The notes: generated by a model from the letters alone, not told the origin. Counted from the stretch's first letter, positions 23,159 through 38,436 are shown. The stretch: 64,000 nt of DNA from Irpex lacteus (GCA_001986395.2 MQVO02000011.1:496001-560000), one strand, 5' to 3'. Numbers and translations are program-made.

Positions 23159-25241
23159 TCAAACCCAAACACTCACTCTCCCCGCCTTCACATCCCACTC
23201 CGCCCTCGCACCCTCAACATCAAACTCCCTCTGCCTCTTCAGCATCAGCGCCCCTCCTCCATCTCCCTCATTCCCGTCTGAATCTGCATCAGCAGTACCA
23301 CCGACACCGTGTAGAGCGACGAGCTGTGCATCCGGGAGCGTAAGGTCTACGTCCAACGTCCAGGGTGGAACGGACGTGTTTGCGTTTTCGGAAGGTAAGT
23401 TGGGGACGACGAGGGTGAGGCGGCGGGGTTCGACGTCGAGTGTTGCGAGTGAGGCTTGTACGCGGGTCTGTCGAAATGGAACGCAGTCAGTAAGTTAATG
23501 TCCGAGTACATCCATGACCGTGACGGTGCATAAGGATGTGTTGAATGTAACGGACTACGTCTCCGTGATTTCGATGATGCGTAAAAGTGAGGTGAACGTT
23601 GGTTACGTATCATGCGGGGAAGTGGGAAGTGTGCGGGGAGACGAGTGAGGAAGATGAGAGATCAAAAATAATGAGAGATAACAGAAGAGAAGAGAAAGAA
23701 AAGGCGAAAAGAAGACAAGTCAAAAAGTGAAGACGAATACAGGCGGGTTGCTATACGTATACTGTGCCGACGTCGTACTTGTGCATCCCCGCATCATTCC
23801 AAATGGAATGAATACGCATCAGCGTAGGTACCACGTAATTATACGTATACGCAGACGGTACGTAGACCAGAGTCATACCCATCTCTGCGAAAAGTACGAT
23901 GTTGGTCCCTCCTTTTGCGCATCAAATATGGAACATTCAATTTTTGATGTTCAATGTTCGATAGCCGACATGGAAGAGAGAGTGGGAAGCCACCATGACG
24001 CAAGACGTCCAGGGTAATGTGAAGCAAACCCACTCAACCTAACCGCTCGCGGTGGGCCCGGAAAGATGTCATCCATCTTTCGTATGTTTAGGCGAAGCTG
24101 AATGACAAGAGAACGAAGAGACGCAGGGTAGTGTATCATATGAATTGCGTCTTGGCGAAGTGTAAAGGTAAATACGCAGTCATCACCCATGAGAAGAAGA
24201 AGAAGAAGAAGAAAAGGGAAAGGTAGTTGTGGAGGGACGAGAAAATGTACGCAGAAAGAGGAGAGAAGAAACATGTACGCACCACGTTCGTTGGTGGGTA
24301 GACGTCGATGCGTATCCGGTCTCCCTCCTTCGTCCATTCGAACGTCCCAAGCGGTCTCACATTCTCCTTCGCGTTTGCTATCACATTGGCCGTGCTAGTC
24401 GTCTTCTTCAAGATGCCCTTTGGCTGCGTCAGCTCCGCTTTCGCCTCTTTAGATGCACCAGCATCCTTGACCTCCTGGATAAGCGATATACTCGAACTCT
24501 CCTTGTGAAGGGGATGCGTGGCGGGGTAGAGCCGCAACGGGACGAGGACGGTGCGTGGGGTTAGTTTGCCTTTGGAGAGGATGTTGGGTGTGCCGAGGTG
24601 TCGGGAGAGGGCGAGGGTGTGTTGGGCTTCGATTCGCTGGAGGGCCAGTTCTACAACATACGTTATGTGTTAGAACGAATGTGGGTCAATACATTGAGTT
24701 AATTTGTAGATGAACGTGAGAGAGTTTAGTTTAACTGTGATGAGGAGTATCCAAGAGAAGGGAACTGACCGATGAGAAAGGCGCGAAAGTCTGGGTCGCG
24801 CAGGCATCGCGACTTGAGGGAGGCGTTGTAGACGGTGTCGAACACAATCGACGGTTTACCAGCTGCATTATATATAGTTCGATGAGAAGAAGGTGGCTGT
24901 TTGTTAGGAATATCTCGTCAATGCATAACAAGACCTACGCGTCAGGCGAACTCACCCTTGTCGAGGTCTGTGCGCGGCTCAGAGACAATTACAGGCACGA
25001 ACCACGGATTGTCCGTGGCGTCTTGTTCCCCGGCCATAGCCCTCTGGATGTCCTCATTACTCGCGTCCGGCGGCGGTGGGACATTGGCGTCCCAGGCCAC
25101 GTTGACGAATACCTTTTGTCCTCTTGCGATGGTGAGCGCGCCATCGGAAGTGGTTTTGCAGACAGCTGGTTGGAGAGCAGAGGACTTGATGCAGAAACCT
25201 GGAGAGGGACTGAGCGATACTCGCACTGTTGTGGTGTCCAT
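23159..25241 (-). CDS. PIH1/Nop17 domain protein (R2TP co-chaperone subunit)
   Basis: PIH1 links HSP90 and the RUVBL1/2 ATPases in the R2TP complex, which assembles box C/D snoRNPs, RNA polymerase II and PIKK kinases. Exon 1 starts MDTTTVRVSLSPSPGFCIKS and carries KVFVNVAWDANVPPPP and NPWFVPVIVSEPRTDLDK. Exon 2 continues AGKPSIVFDTVYN, SLKSRCLRDPDFRAFLIELA, LQRIEAQ and HLGTPNILSKGKLTPRTVLVP. These are the core of the PIH1 N-domain. The C-terminal region (RRLTLVVPNLP, DVDLTLPDAQLVALHG, EWDVKAGRVSVWV) looks like the CS-type domain of the family. A GAA repeat lies in an intron near 24191. The start at 25241 and stop at 23159-23161 are clear. Confidence 0.85.
24191..24215. repeat. (GAA)n microsatellite in a PIH1 intron
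   Basis: About seven tandem GAA/AGA units, followed by an A-rich tail, sit inside an intron of the PIH1 gene. On the transcribed strand this is a TTC tract, possibly part of the polypyrimidine region. Confidence 0.8.
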
Positions 25242-26255
25242 GAGTGCGACTGATTACGCGATGTCGGTGGTGGAAGGTTGAAGAGGCTCAAGTGAGAGAA
25301 GAAGACACCGATAGTTCTCGGATGCTTTGACCGCCCATAAGGACCCCAGACTACTCTCGTGCGCTTGACGAATATACTAACCGTTGATTATGTGTAAGCC
25401 TACCATGTACCTATGTCTTATACATGAATTAGGACACAGATCCTATTCCAGTGCCATGCCAGTTGCATATGTGTGCCTTTTCGTGGAAAATTCACCGTAT
25501 TTCAATAAGCGCGCGGGAGTGGTCTGGGGTCCTAGCGCCACTTCCGACTAATCATAAACTGCTTTCTTTCTACGCACAGTCAACGATACAATTGTGCTTA
25601 CCGTCTAAGTACGCCGCAGGATTAATGCACGGCCGTATAGAATACCTACTTAGCGACCTGGAGATCTTCCAGAAACTTCCTTGGTTCGGCACCTTCCTAG
25701 ATGTAGACTTTGCGCGGATTATCAGGGGTCTTTGCTCAAATGCGATCATGATGATTGACTCTAACGGTGATCAAAATTTGAGCGTACAGTACATATTGCG
25801 TCGACGTCCTCTTCCTTGTCGACAATGAGCATGGAATAAAAGAAAAGTTGATCACGCACACTCGCGGTCATACTCGAGGTAGCAATGAGTGCCATCAACC
25901 GAATTTTCGTCGGGCACCGCTGAGAGCACATGTGGCTGCGATGCACACCGGTGGCTGCCTGATCTTGCTTCTGACTCTCATCTAATCGCTCGTCTTTTCG
26001 AACGTTTCTCAACAACCCATCAACCCAAGAGTAGTCATCGGCGGTCTTCTTCCAGGCCACGACGCAGCGCTTCCATTGACTTGGCAACATTGCACAATTT
26101 GAGAAAATCCCGGAGGCTGTAACGTAAGTAGCCCTCACTGTGCTCGTCCGTATATAAATCCACGCACCCTCTGATTTGCGCCTGTGACTCCATCTCTGCT
26201 CTCTCTTCCACCTTCTCTCTTTGTCATCACCCTCGCCCACTCCTCAACACTCGCC
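25242..26255. promoter_or_regulatory. Long divergent intergenic region of PIH1 and DAHP synthase
   Basis: 1,014 bp between outward-pointing starts. It should hold both promoters. The 25 bp before the DAHP synthase ATG are pyrimidine-rich. A 159-codon open frame on the minus strand (25761-26240) and a 125-codon frame on the plus strand (25451-25828) have no family resemblance. I do not call either a gene. Confidence 0.4.
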
Positions 26256-28540
<2,285 letters not shown>

Positions 28541-29350
28541 CGCCTCTTTCTCGGTTAATACCTTGGCCTCGTCATGGTACAGAGCCTTCGTGCGTCGGCG
28601 CGTTAGAGGGAGACTCAGAAGTTAGGATGTGTCCCGCGACACAATCCTACGAAATTAAAAACGTCTGGGATAGAGACAGATTTAAGGCGAGAACGTACGA
28701 TTTAGAGGAACAGGTAGAGGTAGAGGTAGAGGAGGGCATGTAGAGTGTATGTAGTGTGCTTGTAGCGTGTATTATGCTTCTAGTTAAAAGAAACCGTGCT
28801 GTACGAGTCTATATACGAGTTGTTCTCACAATATTCGAGTATGTGGATGTAACAATAGTGAGCGAATAAGTAGTCAAAATCAAGTTTTCCAGAGAAGTCG
28901 TGTGTTCAACCGCGTCCACCGTGACCTTTCGACTCAACTTCGCAACCACCTACTTGTGTTTCTTACATCCTCAACTCAGTTCCAAAATCACTCAGTCATC
29001 GGTGTTACGAGAGGTTAACAGTAGCGGTATACAACTACCCAATTATCAGTACACATACATCACATCGCAAAGTAAGTAATAAAAAGCATAAACAACAACG
29101 ACCATTACACACTACACAACAACAACCCAAACCCATCCACGTTCCAATTCATCGTGTCATAAGCGTACCGTAAACAAGTCGAAAAAAACGCCATAAAAGC
29201 GTCTTAGAGTGAGGGTGGGCGGATGGAACGAGCATGAACATGGCGTGTCAAACTCCTCAGACCTGGCAGCGAAAGACACAGACACAGAAGTCGACGCCGG
29301 GAAACACAACGATTGGCAGTTCAGAAGCTGAATGAAAAAAGCAGCTCCAA
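28541..29350. other. Convergent 3' region between DAHP synthase and the OPT transporter
   Basis: 810 bp, with a short hexamer repeat (GTAGAG, about four units near 28707-28733) and an AT-rich part. No supported gene. Confidence 0.5.
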
Positions 29351-31957
29351 CTAATACCAGCTCGTCGGCCCAAACGTCTCGTTCTTGCCGAGCTTCCACA
29401 GCGGGGTCTTGGCCGCGTCGGCAGTATTGCCGGACACGGTGTTACCCCACCAGGTCTGGATCGTCGTGGCGCCGACCATGCCGTTTTGTGGGTACTGAAG
29501 GCAGAAGAAGATGATGATGGAGGAGACGGCGACGCCTGAGTCGAGGGCTGCCGAGAGTACGTCTGCCAACGAAGAGTGTTAGTTTAGTGTAAGAGGAGGG
29601 AGGAGAAAGTGCGTACAGTTGTACTTTGTCCACCACGCGAAGTGACGCCTGCGGATGACATAGTTGAAGATGAACCCGGTCACACACCACGTCACGTAGT
29701 TGGACGGCGTAGCGGGGGGAATGAGACCCGTTCCGCTGAAGATGACGGGCCAGTTGAGGTACTTGAGGATGACGTTGTTGAACTTGAGCTGCACGATCCT
29801 TGTGATAACAGGCGCAAGGAATCCAGCGAGGAAGAAGAATACAAGGCCGTAGTAGATCTGGCCCTGTGAGAACTGGCGGGCGGGACCGATGACACCCCAG
29901 ATGATAGAGGCGGTTCCGAAGACTTGCGTCGAGGGGCAGATGAACCCGTCTGGCTGGTCAGCGTCGCACATGCCGTTGATGTTCGTGAACATCCAAGCTT
30001 GGACACCGAGCTGGACGGTACCAGCGATAACCGTCGCCGTCACCTGCGCCCAGAACATCGGCCTCGGCGGGATCTTCATGTAGTGACCGAGCTTGAAGTC
30101 AGAGGTGAACTGGAGGGCTTGGGCCATGGTGATGTAGCCCCATGTCTTGAACATCATCATGGCGATGGGCTTGCCAGGGAGGGCGTAGCCGATGATGAGT
30201 TCCGTAATGACGTTGAGGCCGACTTGCTGGTTCGTGATGGCTTGGATCATGCCGATGGGGATGATGTAGAGGAAGGCGATGATGAGGGCGAGGACGAAGG
30301 CCCAGACGGGCATACCTGTCGGCCAGACCTCGATCACGATGATACCGAAGACGAACATCGCCACTGGAGGAGGATTAGATAGAGAAAACGCTAGGCGTGG
30401 AAGAGTACGTACGGAAGATGATGCCGTACCACCACTCGGGGACTTGAGGGTACTTGGCCATCAGGCGAGCGTGGATATCGGGCTGCTCGTGCATCGAGCG
30501 ACGCGACTGCACCCAGATCTGCTTGCGGAAGTAGATGAACGTGTGCGTGATCGTAGCTGTCGTTTTTTATCAGCATATATGCGGTGAAAAAATACTCGAA
30601 AGGACTCACCGGTGATGGAGGCAAACGAGAGACCGTAGGAGAGGGCAAAGGTGGTGGAGAGGAAGAGGGGAGAGTACGCCTGGTAGAGCTCCTCGGAGAA
30701 GGAGCCGCTCTCGTCGAGGATGTTTGCGACCGCGTAGGACTTGCCGGTGTTGTCGTACGAGTGGGTGGAGGAGATGGGGAGGAACTTGGCGTACCACACG
30801 TTGGAGTAGTACAGCGCGGGCACGATGATCCCTGTAGCATTGTTAGCCGCATATAATCCGTGAATACACTAGAAAAACTCACAGTAGAAGAGAACCATGG
30901 AGCCGGCGATGTTGGCCTCGGCCCACCACGGGGTAGCGAGGGGAGAGCCGATGTAGGCAATCTGCGCCCAGTCGAAAGTAAAGATGGACATTCCGAGACC
31001 AGAAGCGGTACCGAACAGCTGGTTGACGACGACGTTCTCGGGGACGATCCAGCAGACCCAGTTGAAGGTGGAGAGGGCGGTGAAGATGTAGCCGGGGAGG
31101 AAGTACCAGCAGAAGGAGAAGATGAACGCGTAGGTGAAGAAGCGTTCACGGGAGATACCGCCGCGGGAACCGATACCGGCGTACTGCTGCGAGTGGAGGG
31201 TGTTGAAGAGCGTGCAGGTGACGAGGTTGGCGGGCCAGATCATGGAGGGCGGCTGCACGAGGAAACGACGGGCGATACCACCGATCGAGAAACCGATGAG
31301 CTGGGTGGACATGACGAGCAGCCATTGGTAGCTGAAGTTGTATGTCTGGTTGTAGTACACCCGCTGCACTGCAACGATATCGGTCTACGCGCATACAATC
31401 AATTAATTATCGGATGAATGCGAGAAATTGAGACAAGAACTTACAGCATAAGCAGACTGGTAACCGACGGTGGCCATGATGGTGATGAGGACGTGCTCCT
31501 TGATGGAGAAAGGTCCGGGGTTGAGTGAGAGACCAAAGATCTTGACGGCGGGGACGACGCGGGCCCAGAGACGGAGGAGGGGGAAGGAGATGAGCTGGGC
31601 GACGACGCCAGAGACGGTGACGGCGGGATATCGGAAGAAGAAGAACTGGTTCAGGCCGGGGATGAGGATGGCCCAGCAGAGACCGATGAACCATGCGCGG
31701 AAGGTGTTGACGGGCATGTTGGGGTCGTCTGTGTTGGCGACGGCGGACCTGACTTCCGGGTAGGGGGAGTCGTCCTCGAGAGCGTCGACATGGTCGAGGT
31801 CGAGGTTGGGGTCCTCAAAGTCGGCAACGGCGACGTTGTGAGGGATTTCTGTGGGGATTGTCGGTGTTAGTGCTCGTTGTGAATGATGGCTTCGACGCTA
31901 CTCACGATGTTTCTCCTCATCGAGGTCGTACTTCTCCGTTGTGGGAGAGGACGACAT
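29351..31957 (-). CDS. Oligopeptide transporter, OPT family
   Basis: Proton-coupled importer of small peptides (tetra- or pentapeptides, glutathione in some members) at the plasma membrane. The start MSSSPTTEKYDLDEEKH is hydrophilic. The family motif SPYPEVRSAV appears before the first membrane segment. Then come NTFRAWFIGLCWAILIPGLNQFF, SLNPGPFSIKEHVLITIMA, the segment PANLVTCTLFNTLHS, WYFLPGYIFTALSTFNWVCW, LGMSIFTFDWAQIAYIGSPL and the hallmark FKLGHYMKIPPRPMF. The last exon ends GKNETFGPTSWY before the stop at 29351-29353. About a dozen hydrophobic segments are visible and the protein looks complete (roughly 750 aa). Six or more short introns. Which peptide it carries is not visible. Confidence 0.92.
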
Positions 31958-34900
31958 GGTGACTGTAGGTCAACGGGGGACGACGCGCACAAGTGAAGAA
32001 GGCGGGAGGTGCGAGGGTCCGTCGCTTTATATTACCCCTCCAAGGGGATGTGACCATGTGCTTCTTGATTGGAAGACAGTGCGTCCACACATGTCACACC
32101 GCCGTTACACCACTCAAAGCGCCACGCGCCCGGATATCGCTTCCTTTCTCCTCCGACCTTCTCTTTCTCGTTGCGCTTGTTTCTGTGAGAATTCAAGGCA
32201 TTGAATACCTCAGAATACGAGTAAGTTCACTAACCATGAACTCTGCCAACTGTTTCTCGCATACAACCACCAAAACACTCAGAGCATCGGCACCACCAGT
32301 GCGGCGTAACTTGGTTATCTCTCGCTGATGGCACCTCCCGATCGAATCGCCGGCGGCAGAGAAATGGCAGCGCCAAGACGTCTCCTTATGACAGCTTCAT
32401 GTGCTCGCGATATCAGGGCGGGAGCTCGCTGTCCCTTACCATATCCGGGTACAGCCACAAGCCCACCGCCAACGCACTCGTGTGACCGAGGCCTCCTCCA
32501 ACTCCTCCATCCATTATTTCTCCAAGAGTCTGGAGCTCCTCTCTGCATTAGCTTCCGTCGCCCCCTCTAGATTACATCCCGAGCCAGTCTGTGGCTGGTG
32601 AAATTTAATTATTTCTCCTGTGTGCAGCTGAGACAGGCTGGAAGAGCTCGATCCCGACGGTCCATGCGGACGCAATCTACAATTTCTAAACCAATCAACC
32701 GCCTTACGTCAAAACAGGCATATACACGTGAAAGAATCCTCTACCATGCCGCCGTTTGCTTCCCCACCATCTCGTCTTCACTGTCTGCCGTCGGTACATT
32801 ATGTGTGTATCGACGGCAGATTACGACAACGCCAATATCTATTCATTATGCAGCGCAGTCATACTCGGAAGCTCTCACGCTCACAGTTGAGGATAATAAT
32901 ACCACAGCTGTCATGCGATGGTGCGTACGGTACCTGAACCTGCCATGACCTAGCAGTCTAGGAGTATTGGTGGCTGGCTGTCGAGAGTGGACCCGCGTGC
33001 TCCAGCGACACCGCACACGACAGATCTCTGTAATCCCTCGCCACTCTTTGGGTCTTGTGCTCTCTCATGTTTTCTCTTCTCTTCCTCGTGGCTCGTACTC
33101 ATAAATCCATTGCGACAACGACGCCATCCATGGTGCTACCTGTTCGAACCCGCGAACATCCTCATGTTTATGTTTAGATCTTCTCTATCAATAGAGACAC
33201 ACTGATCCGTTGAGACACATGATGCATCTGTTGATGCTTCCTTTCCTTCCATGCACCGCTGCCACCACTAGTGCAATTCGGTCGGTCGGTCTCTCTGTCG
33301 TTCGTGCCTGTGTGATGTGCAACACCAACTCCAAAACATCGCAACTCAGACTGTGTTACCACCGCGACCCGACCTCCCTCCCGCCTCTCCATCAGTATCC
33401 CGCCACCATGATGCGAATTCGAAGCCACCCATTATCTAGTCGCCCGTCGTCGGGTCAACCTGATCGCGATCACGATCGCCATCCCGCCGAAACACGAGTT
33501 CTCTGGTGCCATGCTCCGCGGAGGATCTTAGATTCTTGGAGCAGAGCGAAATTGATGAGTAAATAGTCAACAGTAAGTATTCAGTCGAGTTCTCTCCTGC
33601 TTCACAGAGAGGATTGGAGTCATCGAGGAGTCGAGTCAAGCCTGTGGCATTTACAGAATAACCTTGAAGCTGACTCGACTGCAGAAAACTTCCTAATTTT
33701 CCGGACAGCTGCAGTAACCTCTCATCCAAGAAAATAACTTCGGTGACTCGTCGATCGCAGACGATCTCTCGCGGATACGCATCGAACTCCTATAAGTTCG
33801 CAACTCGGGAGTTTCAGTACTTAACGGGACCGACTCTCCTCAGCATGACCAGGACCATTGAATTCTAATACAGTGTAATGATGTCGAATAACAACGAGGA
33901 TCCTACTTAGCTAGCCAAACCATTCAAACCATTCAAATTCGAAACATTCAAACTCCGCTAGACGCATCAATGCTTTCCCACGGCTATATGCCCGATCTTC
34001 CGTCGCCGGCGGCCGCGCTTTTTCCTCTTTCGGCAGTTCATATATACTTACTCCTGCCTGGCCGTCCGCCCGGGTTGGCCGTCTAGGTCATGGTGTCGAG
34101 GTGATGACCAGTGAGTACATATATGTTTGAATCGTTATAGCTGCTATGTTCCTTTCGGTACGTTACTTACACTGAACCTAATGCTATCTCACCTCATCTC
34201 AACTCATATCATAGCAGCGAGTGGAGAAAGATCTGCGCTAGCTTCTGTATGTACACCTCGGAGTCGTTGATTACAGTAGCTCTCAACTTCTGCCGCACTA
34301 TCGAACCAAGGTAGATAACCCCTGGCATTCTATCAAAGTCAGGCTCTATGAGATCATCGCGATAGAGTCATAGAGTCAGACTAGGAAAGCTGGGACGAGG
34401 TGGTGCGTCTGGAGCGTACCTAGGCTATAGGTAGTCACAGTCGAGGTGAGATAACGGTGTGACGCTTCATGTATATGATGGGCGTTGGCCACAGACCTGG
34501 GAGTAGATGGAGTACTTCTGGACAGGAAGGGAAGGTGTTTACTCCCGAGCTAGGTGCCGGTGTGCGCCACCCTCTCCTCAGACTCCATCTATATTCACTG
34601 CCAGTGACGACTTGATATCTCTAGGTAAATCTTGCACCTTCTTCTATTGCATGCAATTCAAAGATCTATACCGCACGCACTCTAACTTTGATCACAACGT
34701 ACATATCGTGACTCTCTTTCTCAGGCTGCTTCCATCACGCTGATCCTTCACACTGATAATTCTCATCCGTTACAGCGTCCTCCTTCCCGATCGCGAATCG
34801 CGTGCCTCATCTTCATGACCATCTTGAATTCGAAACATGAGATTTCCAATTACCTTCGTACCCATGCAACCTCATGCAACCCAGCACATAGTACGGTACG

Positions 34901-37900
34901 ATTACAATTGATACAAATATTCTTGGCAGTAGTTCCGCACTCTTATCATAGCCAAGGTACAGAGACTCCCACACTCTCCCCATGCTCTCCGTGCCTGGGA
35001 AACAATGAATTAGACTCCATGGCAATCCGAGTGGCTGGCCATGAGATGCATGAGAATCAGATCGTCCCGTACTACTCAACTGTTGCTTCTGGACTTCTCT
35101 CAGTGAGCCGGCGTCCATTCTTATTTATGCTTCCGAGATTTACAGTGCTGTACGACGGTGCGCTGATTGCCTTGGATATATAGTAGCAAGTACTGAGCAA
35201 TGTACCGCGCCGGCTGTCTCAGAACTTTACTCCTCACTGTATCACTGGAAAGACGTCAGTTCGAACAATAAGTAGAGGACTCAGCCACGACACCAATATA
35301 AGTTACTTGAGCACGACCCAGCAGGGACTCGAATAATTTACGGAACAACATCCACTTGACGCTACGTATGTGCACACGCGGGCAGAGCAATTTCGCTATC
35401 TAGGCGACCTAGGGAGGAGCCCGGAGCAACCTACAGTTTTTGTGGACGCATGTGGACACTCACTCCCGTCAAATCATCAAATTCATGATCAGGCACACCG
35501 TGCACATGGCTCCTCCTCTCGGGCGCTTCGTCTCACACCAGCTGATGATATGCGCCGTACCTCGTTCGTCGTCGCACCTACCGTTACGACCGACTGGCAG
35601 GTTGCGGTGCTGTTGATGTGATAGGTCGGTAAGTCGGTGTGTGTGCACTGTGTATTGTATGTGCTTCCTGTCTTTCTGTTGCTGAGACGGATCACATCAT
35701 CTCATCGCATTGGCAGGTCACACGAGCACGCTGTGCACGCTCGGCTATCTATAGCAGTGTGGCAGGTGGTACGTACTGACCACAAGTGCACCAGCACAAG
35801 GCCGCCACTAGTCGTGACGTTCAGCATTCGGAGGCGTTCAGTCATGTGCTGAATGTCCTTGGCGGGAGGCTGAGAGATCTTCTGTGAGTGCCACCCTGAT
35901 TTCGTTTACCTGTATTTTTTTCGACGACCTGCTCTGAATCTTGTGCTCACGTTGTACAAGGGAGAACCAGATGTACAAATTGCCTCTGTGACGCGAGAAC
36001 GTCGCAAGCCGTTCACATGTTCTCTGGGTTCACTTGCTGATGCTATAATTGGTCAGTTTTAGATGAAATAACTGCGAAGTGAGAGTGCTGCGCAACCGAC
36101 GATTCGTGCATACTCTCGACGATCCACCCTCCTTCCCACGGTCGCTCGTCTGACCTTTCCATTGCTTCCCCCCTCGTCAACCGCGTTTCCCCGTCTAGGT
36201 TCCTGAAAGTCTGAAAGCTTGGGTGTTCCTGGATCTCGACTACCATGTGAGCAATCGGGTTTCATTGTTTAATTTGCGCTGCAATGCATATGACCCCGAC
36301 GGAAGGACACCGCTGTTCGGATTGTCGGAGGATGAGGCAAGGTTGGTCCGGCGGACGTGTGCATGTGGATTGTGGGTGTCGCGGAGTATAAGACGGGACA
36401 GACAAGACAAGGATGTTGCGAGATAGGCGAGAAAGGTAAATAGAGGAATGATGGTGAGCGCAGAATTCAGGCTTTCCCAATTACGGCAGCGTTTCGTTAC
36501 GTGGCCAGCTATTCCGGCAAAAGATAACTCGAAAGAAGGTGAGCATTTACCGATATGTATCCCGACCCGAGCCTGAAGACGTAAGTATCATACTTACTAA
36601 ACGATAAGCTTTGGCTCGGCTTGCTGATTCTTTACCCTGAGCTTAGTGCGCATACATACTTAACGGCGGCCGGTTCACATGCGGACAGGTAGGCTCTCGA
36701 GGTGAGTGGATCTTCAAGTTGTCGACGGGTGTTTCAACTCCCCCCACCTCCTGTGCATTACCCCACAGCACAGGTAATGGACCTGGAGGTGTACGTTCGC
36801 CGTGTGGAATTCGTCAACCTTCAGGCTCATAAGCTCTGTGCCGCTGAGAGCCCGATTGCCACTATATGCCTCCGTGCCTCCGACTCCTCTCAGGCTGTCG
36901 CACGTACGGAGGAATATGGAGATTCGGTTCCGGGGGCGCTTGGACGCCGTCAAAGTAACGTTTGCAGGTGCATCCATACACATTCAAGGAAATAGACTCT
37001 GACGTGTATACACAATATATACCGATCTGCTGACCCTCTTCATGATCGGCTCCCCCGGAAATTACGTGGACGGTCAGAGGGATCGAGACGCAAGTGCCAT
37101 CAAAGGTCTGCCCCTTGCTTTTCTCATTAGCGTTCAGGATGGTGGATGAGTATATGGATTCAACCGTGGTGCTTTGACAGGTGATCCACATGTAAGTGGA
37201 ACGACTCCCAGCGAGTTTGACGTCTACTACTGACCTCCGGTTTGTAGAATTTAAACGGATTGTGACTCGGGTTCCTCTCCGGATGTTGCAATACCATCGG
37301 AACATGCGCAACGGAGAGCGGTCGCACTCTTCAAATTTGTAGCCTGCCTCCGAGAGTAAGCGGAATACTTGTTATTCTAGGTGACCGTATTTCTAACGTT
37401 TGCTGGCAGATGATCACCATGATGGTGAACGCATGAGACCTTCTTTCCCATGACACGATCGTCGACTTGTAGCTATATGGGAACTCACAACACGCCGAGC
37501 ACGCAACGATGCCTTGACATGACGCTTCCGAGGAGAGCCACTCCAGGCGAAGACCAGACTCTAGAGCATACTGTACGATGCAGTATGGCCATTGGAACGC
37601 TCTGTATGACCGTGGCAGTGCATTATAATTAGCAGGGTCCGAGAGATTCTATCACCGCTCAACTTACGTATATCTCTCATGGCTTCTGCCACCCTCTCGC
37701 AAAGTCTGCCAGTCTTCAAGAATCCCATGTAACATAGACCAAGTGTGCTGGGTCTATCTTATAATACTCGACAGGAGATTGTCGATGTCGATAATCTAGT
37801 GACTGAGCACTGATAGTGTAAAGGCTATGGACGTATAAGTATAAGGTAGCATAACTTCTTATCAGCGGTATAGTATTTCTGAATTTTCTGTTGCATACAT

Positions 37901-37930
37901 GTACGCGTCTCGTGGACTTTCATGCAGTAT
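31958..37930. other. 6-kb gene-poor region; no recognisable gene
   Basis: Upstream of the OPT start there are almost 6 kb with only chance-length frames. The longest is 149 codons at 36862-37311 on the minus strand. I found no transposase, reverse transcriptase or conserved protein motif. A short tract of four ATTCAAA-like repeats lies near 33924-33950, and a loose 10-bp inverted repeat lies at 33629-33638/33671-33680. The OPT promoter lies in the first few hundred bases. The rest may be decayed mobile DNA, non-coding RNA or a fast-evolving gene that I cannot read. Confidence 0.5.
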
Positions 37931-38157
37931 TAGAGTATTTTGGTTGCGTGTTTAAAACGATTTTTTCTAAAAAGTTGGAGCTTTCGGATTTCCTCGTTGT
38001 TACGCCAACGGGTGAGGCTCGCTACCTATCCGCTCTTATGATTGGTGGGTAAGCATAGATTCGAGAGATTTGCGCTCCAAGCGCTGCTCGGAAAACGGCT
38101 GGTGGAGCTCAAATATTTGGCAGAAAACGTTTTAAATCGCCCAACCAAAATACTCTA
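37931..38157. mobile_element. MITE-like element with terminal inverted repeats and TA duplication
   Basis: The left end GAGTATTTTGGTTG (37933-37946) is repeated exactly in inverted form at the right end (38142-38155). The similarity continues imperfectly through TTTAAAACG to about 30 bp. A TA dinucleotide flanks each end (37931-37932 and 38156-38157), as in Tc1/mariner-type target duplications. The 223-bp element has no coding capacity, so it would be a non-autonomous element moved in trans. The family assignment is inference from the TA and the size. Confidence 0.8.
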
Positions 38158-38317
38158 TTGCGCAAGTTACCCTCATAACTTGAACTCAGCGCTTATTGCA
38201 TAGTCAGCCTGTACCCTCCTGTACCTTCCTCGCCACGTATTTCTACAATTCTGTTGGCCTCAGAACTCACTTACGGCAACAAAAGTAGACTTATATGGCA
38301 TAAAAAGAGTGATGACG

Positions 38318-38324
38318 AAAAACA
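38318..38324 (-). terminator. RNA polymerase III terminator of tRNA-Asn
   Basis: Directly after the discriminator base, the minus strand reads TGTTTTT, a run of five T, the usual Pol III stop signal. Confidence 0.75.
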
Positions 38325-38436
38325 CTGCCCCAGTGAGGCTCGAACTCACGACCTTCCGATTGCCGAACACGTGACCTTAGCGGGTTCAAGCCTTGCGATA
38401 ACAGTCGGACGCTGTAACCAACTCAGCCATGGGGCA
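38325..38436 (-). tRNA. tRNA-Asn (GTT) with a 38-nt intron
   Basis: The cloverleaf folds completely: acceptor arms TGCCCCA/TGGGGCA with discriminator G, D stem GCTG/CAGC, anticodon stem TCCGA/TCGGA with loop CTGTTAA, and T arm GTGAG-TTCGAGC-CTCAC. The anticodon GTT reads Asn. A 38-nt intron sits one base 3' of the anticodon, the canonical place. The mature tRNA is 74 nt plus CCA. The discriminator G agrees with Asn identity. A- and B-box promoters are internal (GGTTCGAGC-type B box). Confidence 0.92.

Noticed and set aside
25451..25828. 125-codon plus-strand frame in the promoter of DAHP synthase
   Set aside because: No recognisable domain and it lies in a region expected to be regulatory.
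29609..31417. Several plus-strand frames rich in Asp, Glu and Gly opposite the OPT gene
   Set aside because: They are antisense shadows of the transporter codons.
32598..32948. 116-codon open frame on the plus strand
   Set aside because: No domain, no conserved context; composition looks random.
33629..33680. 10-bp inverted repeat (AGTCGAGTCA) with a 32-nt loop
   Set aside because: Short arms and long loop; expected by chance in several kb.
36862..37311. 149-codon open frame on the minus strand in the gene-poor region
   Set aside because: Length is within chance for about 7 kb read in six frames; no family motif, no convincing splice continuation to the next frame.
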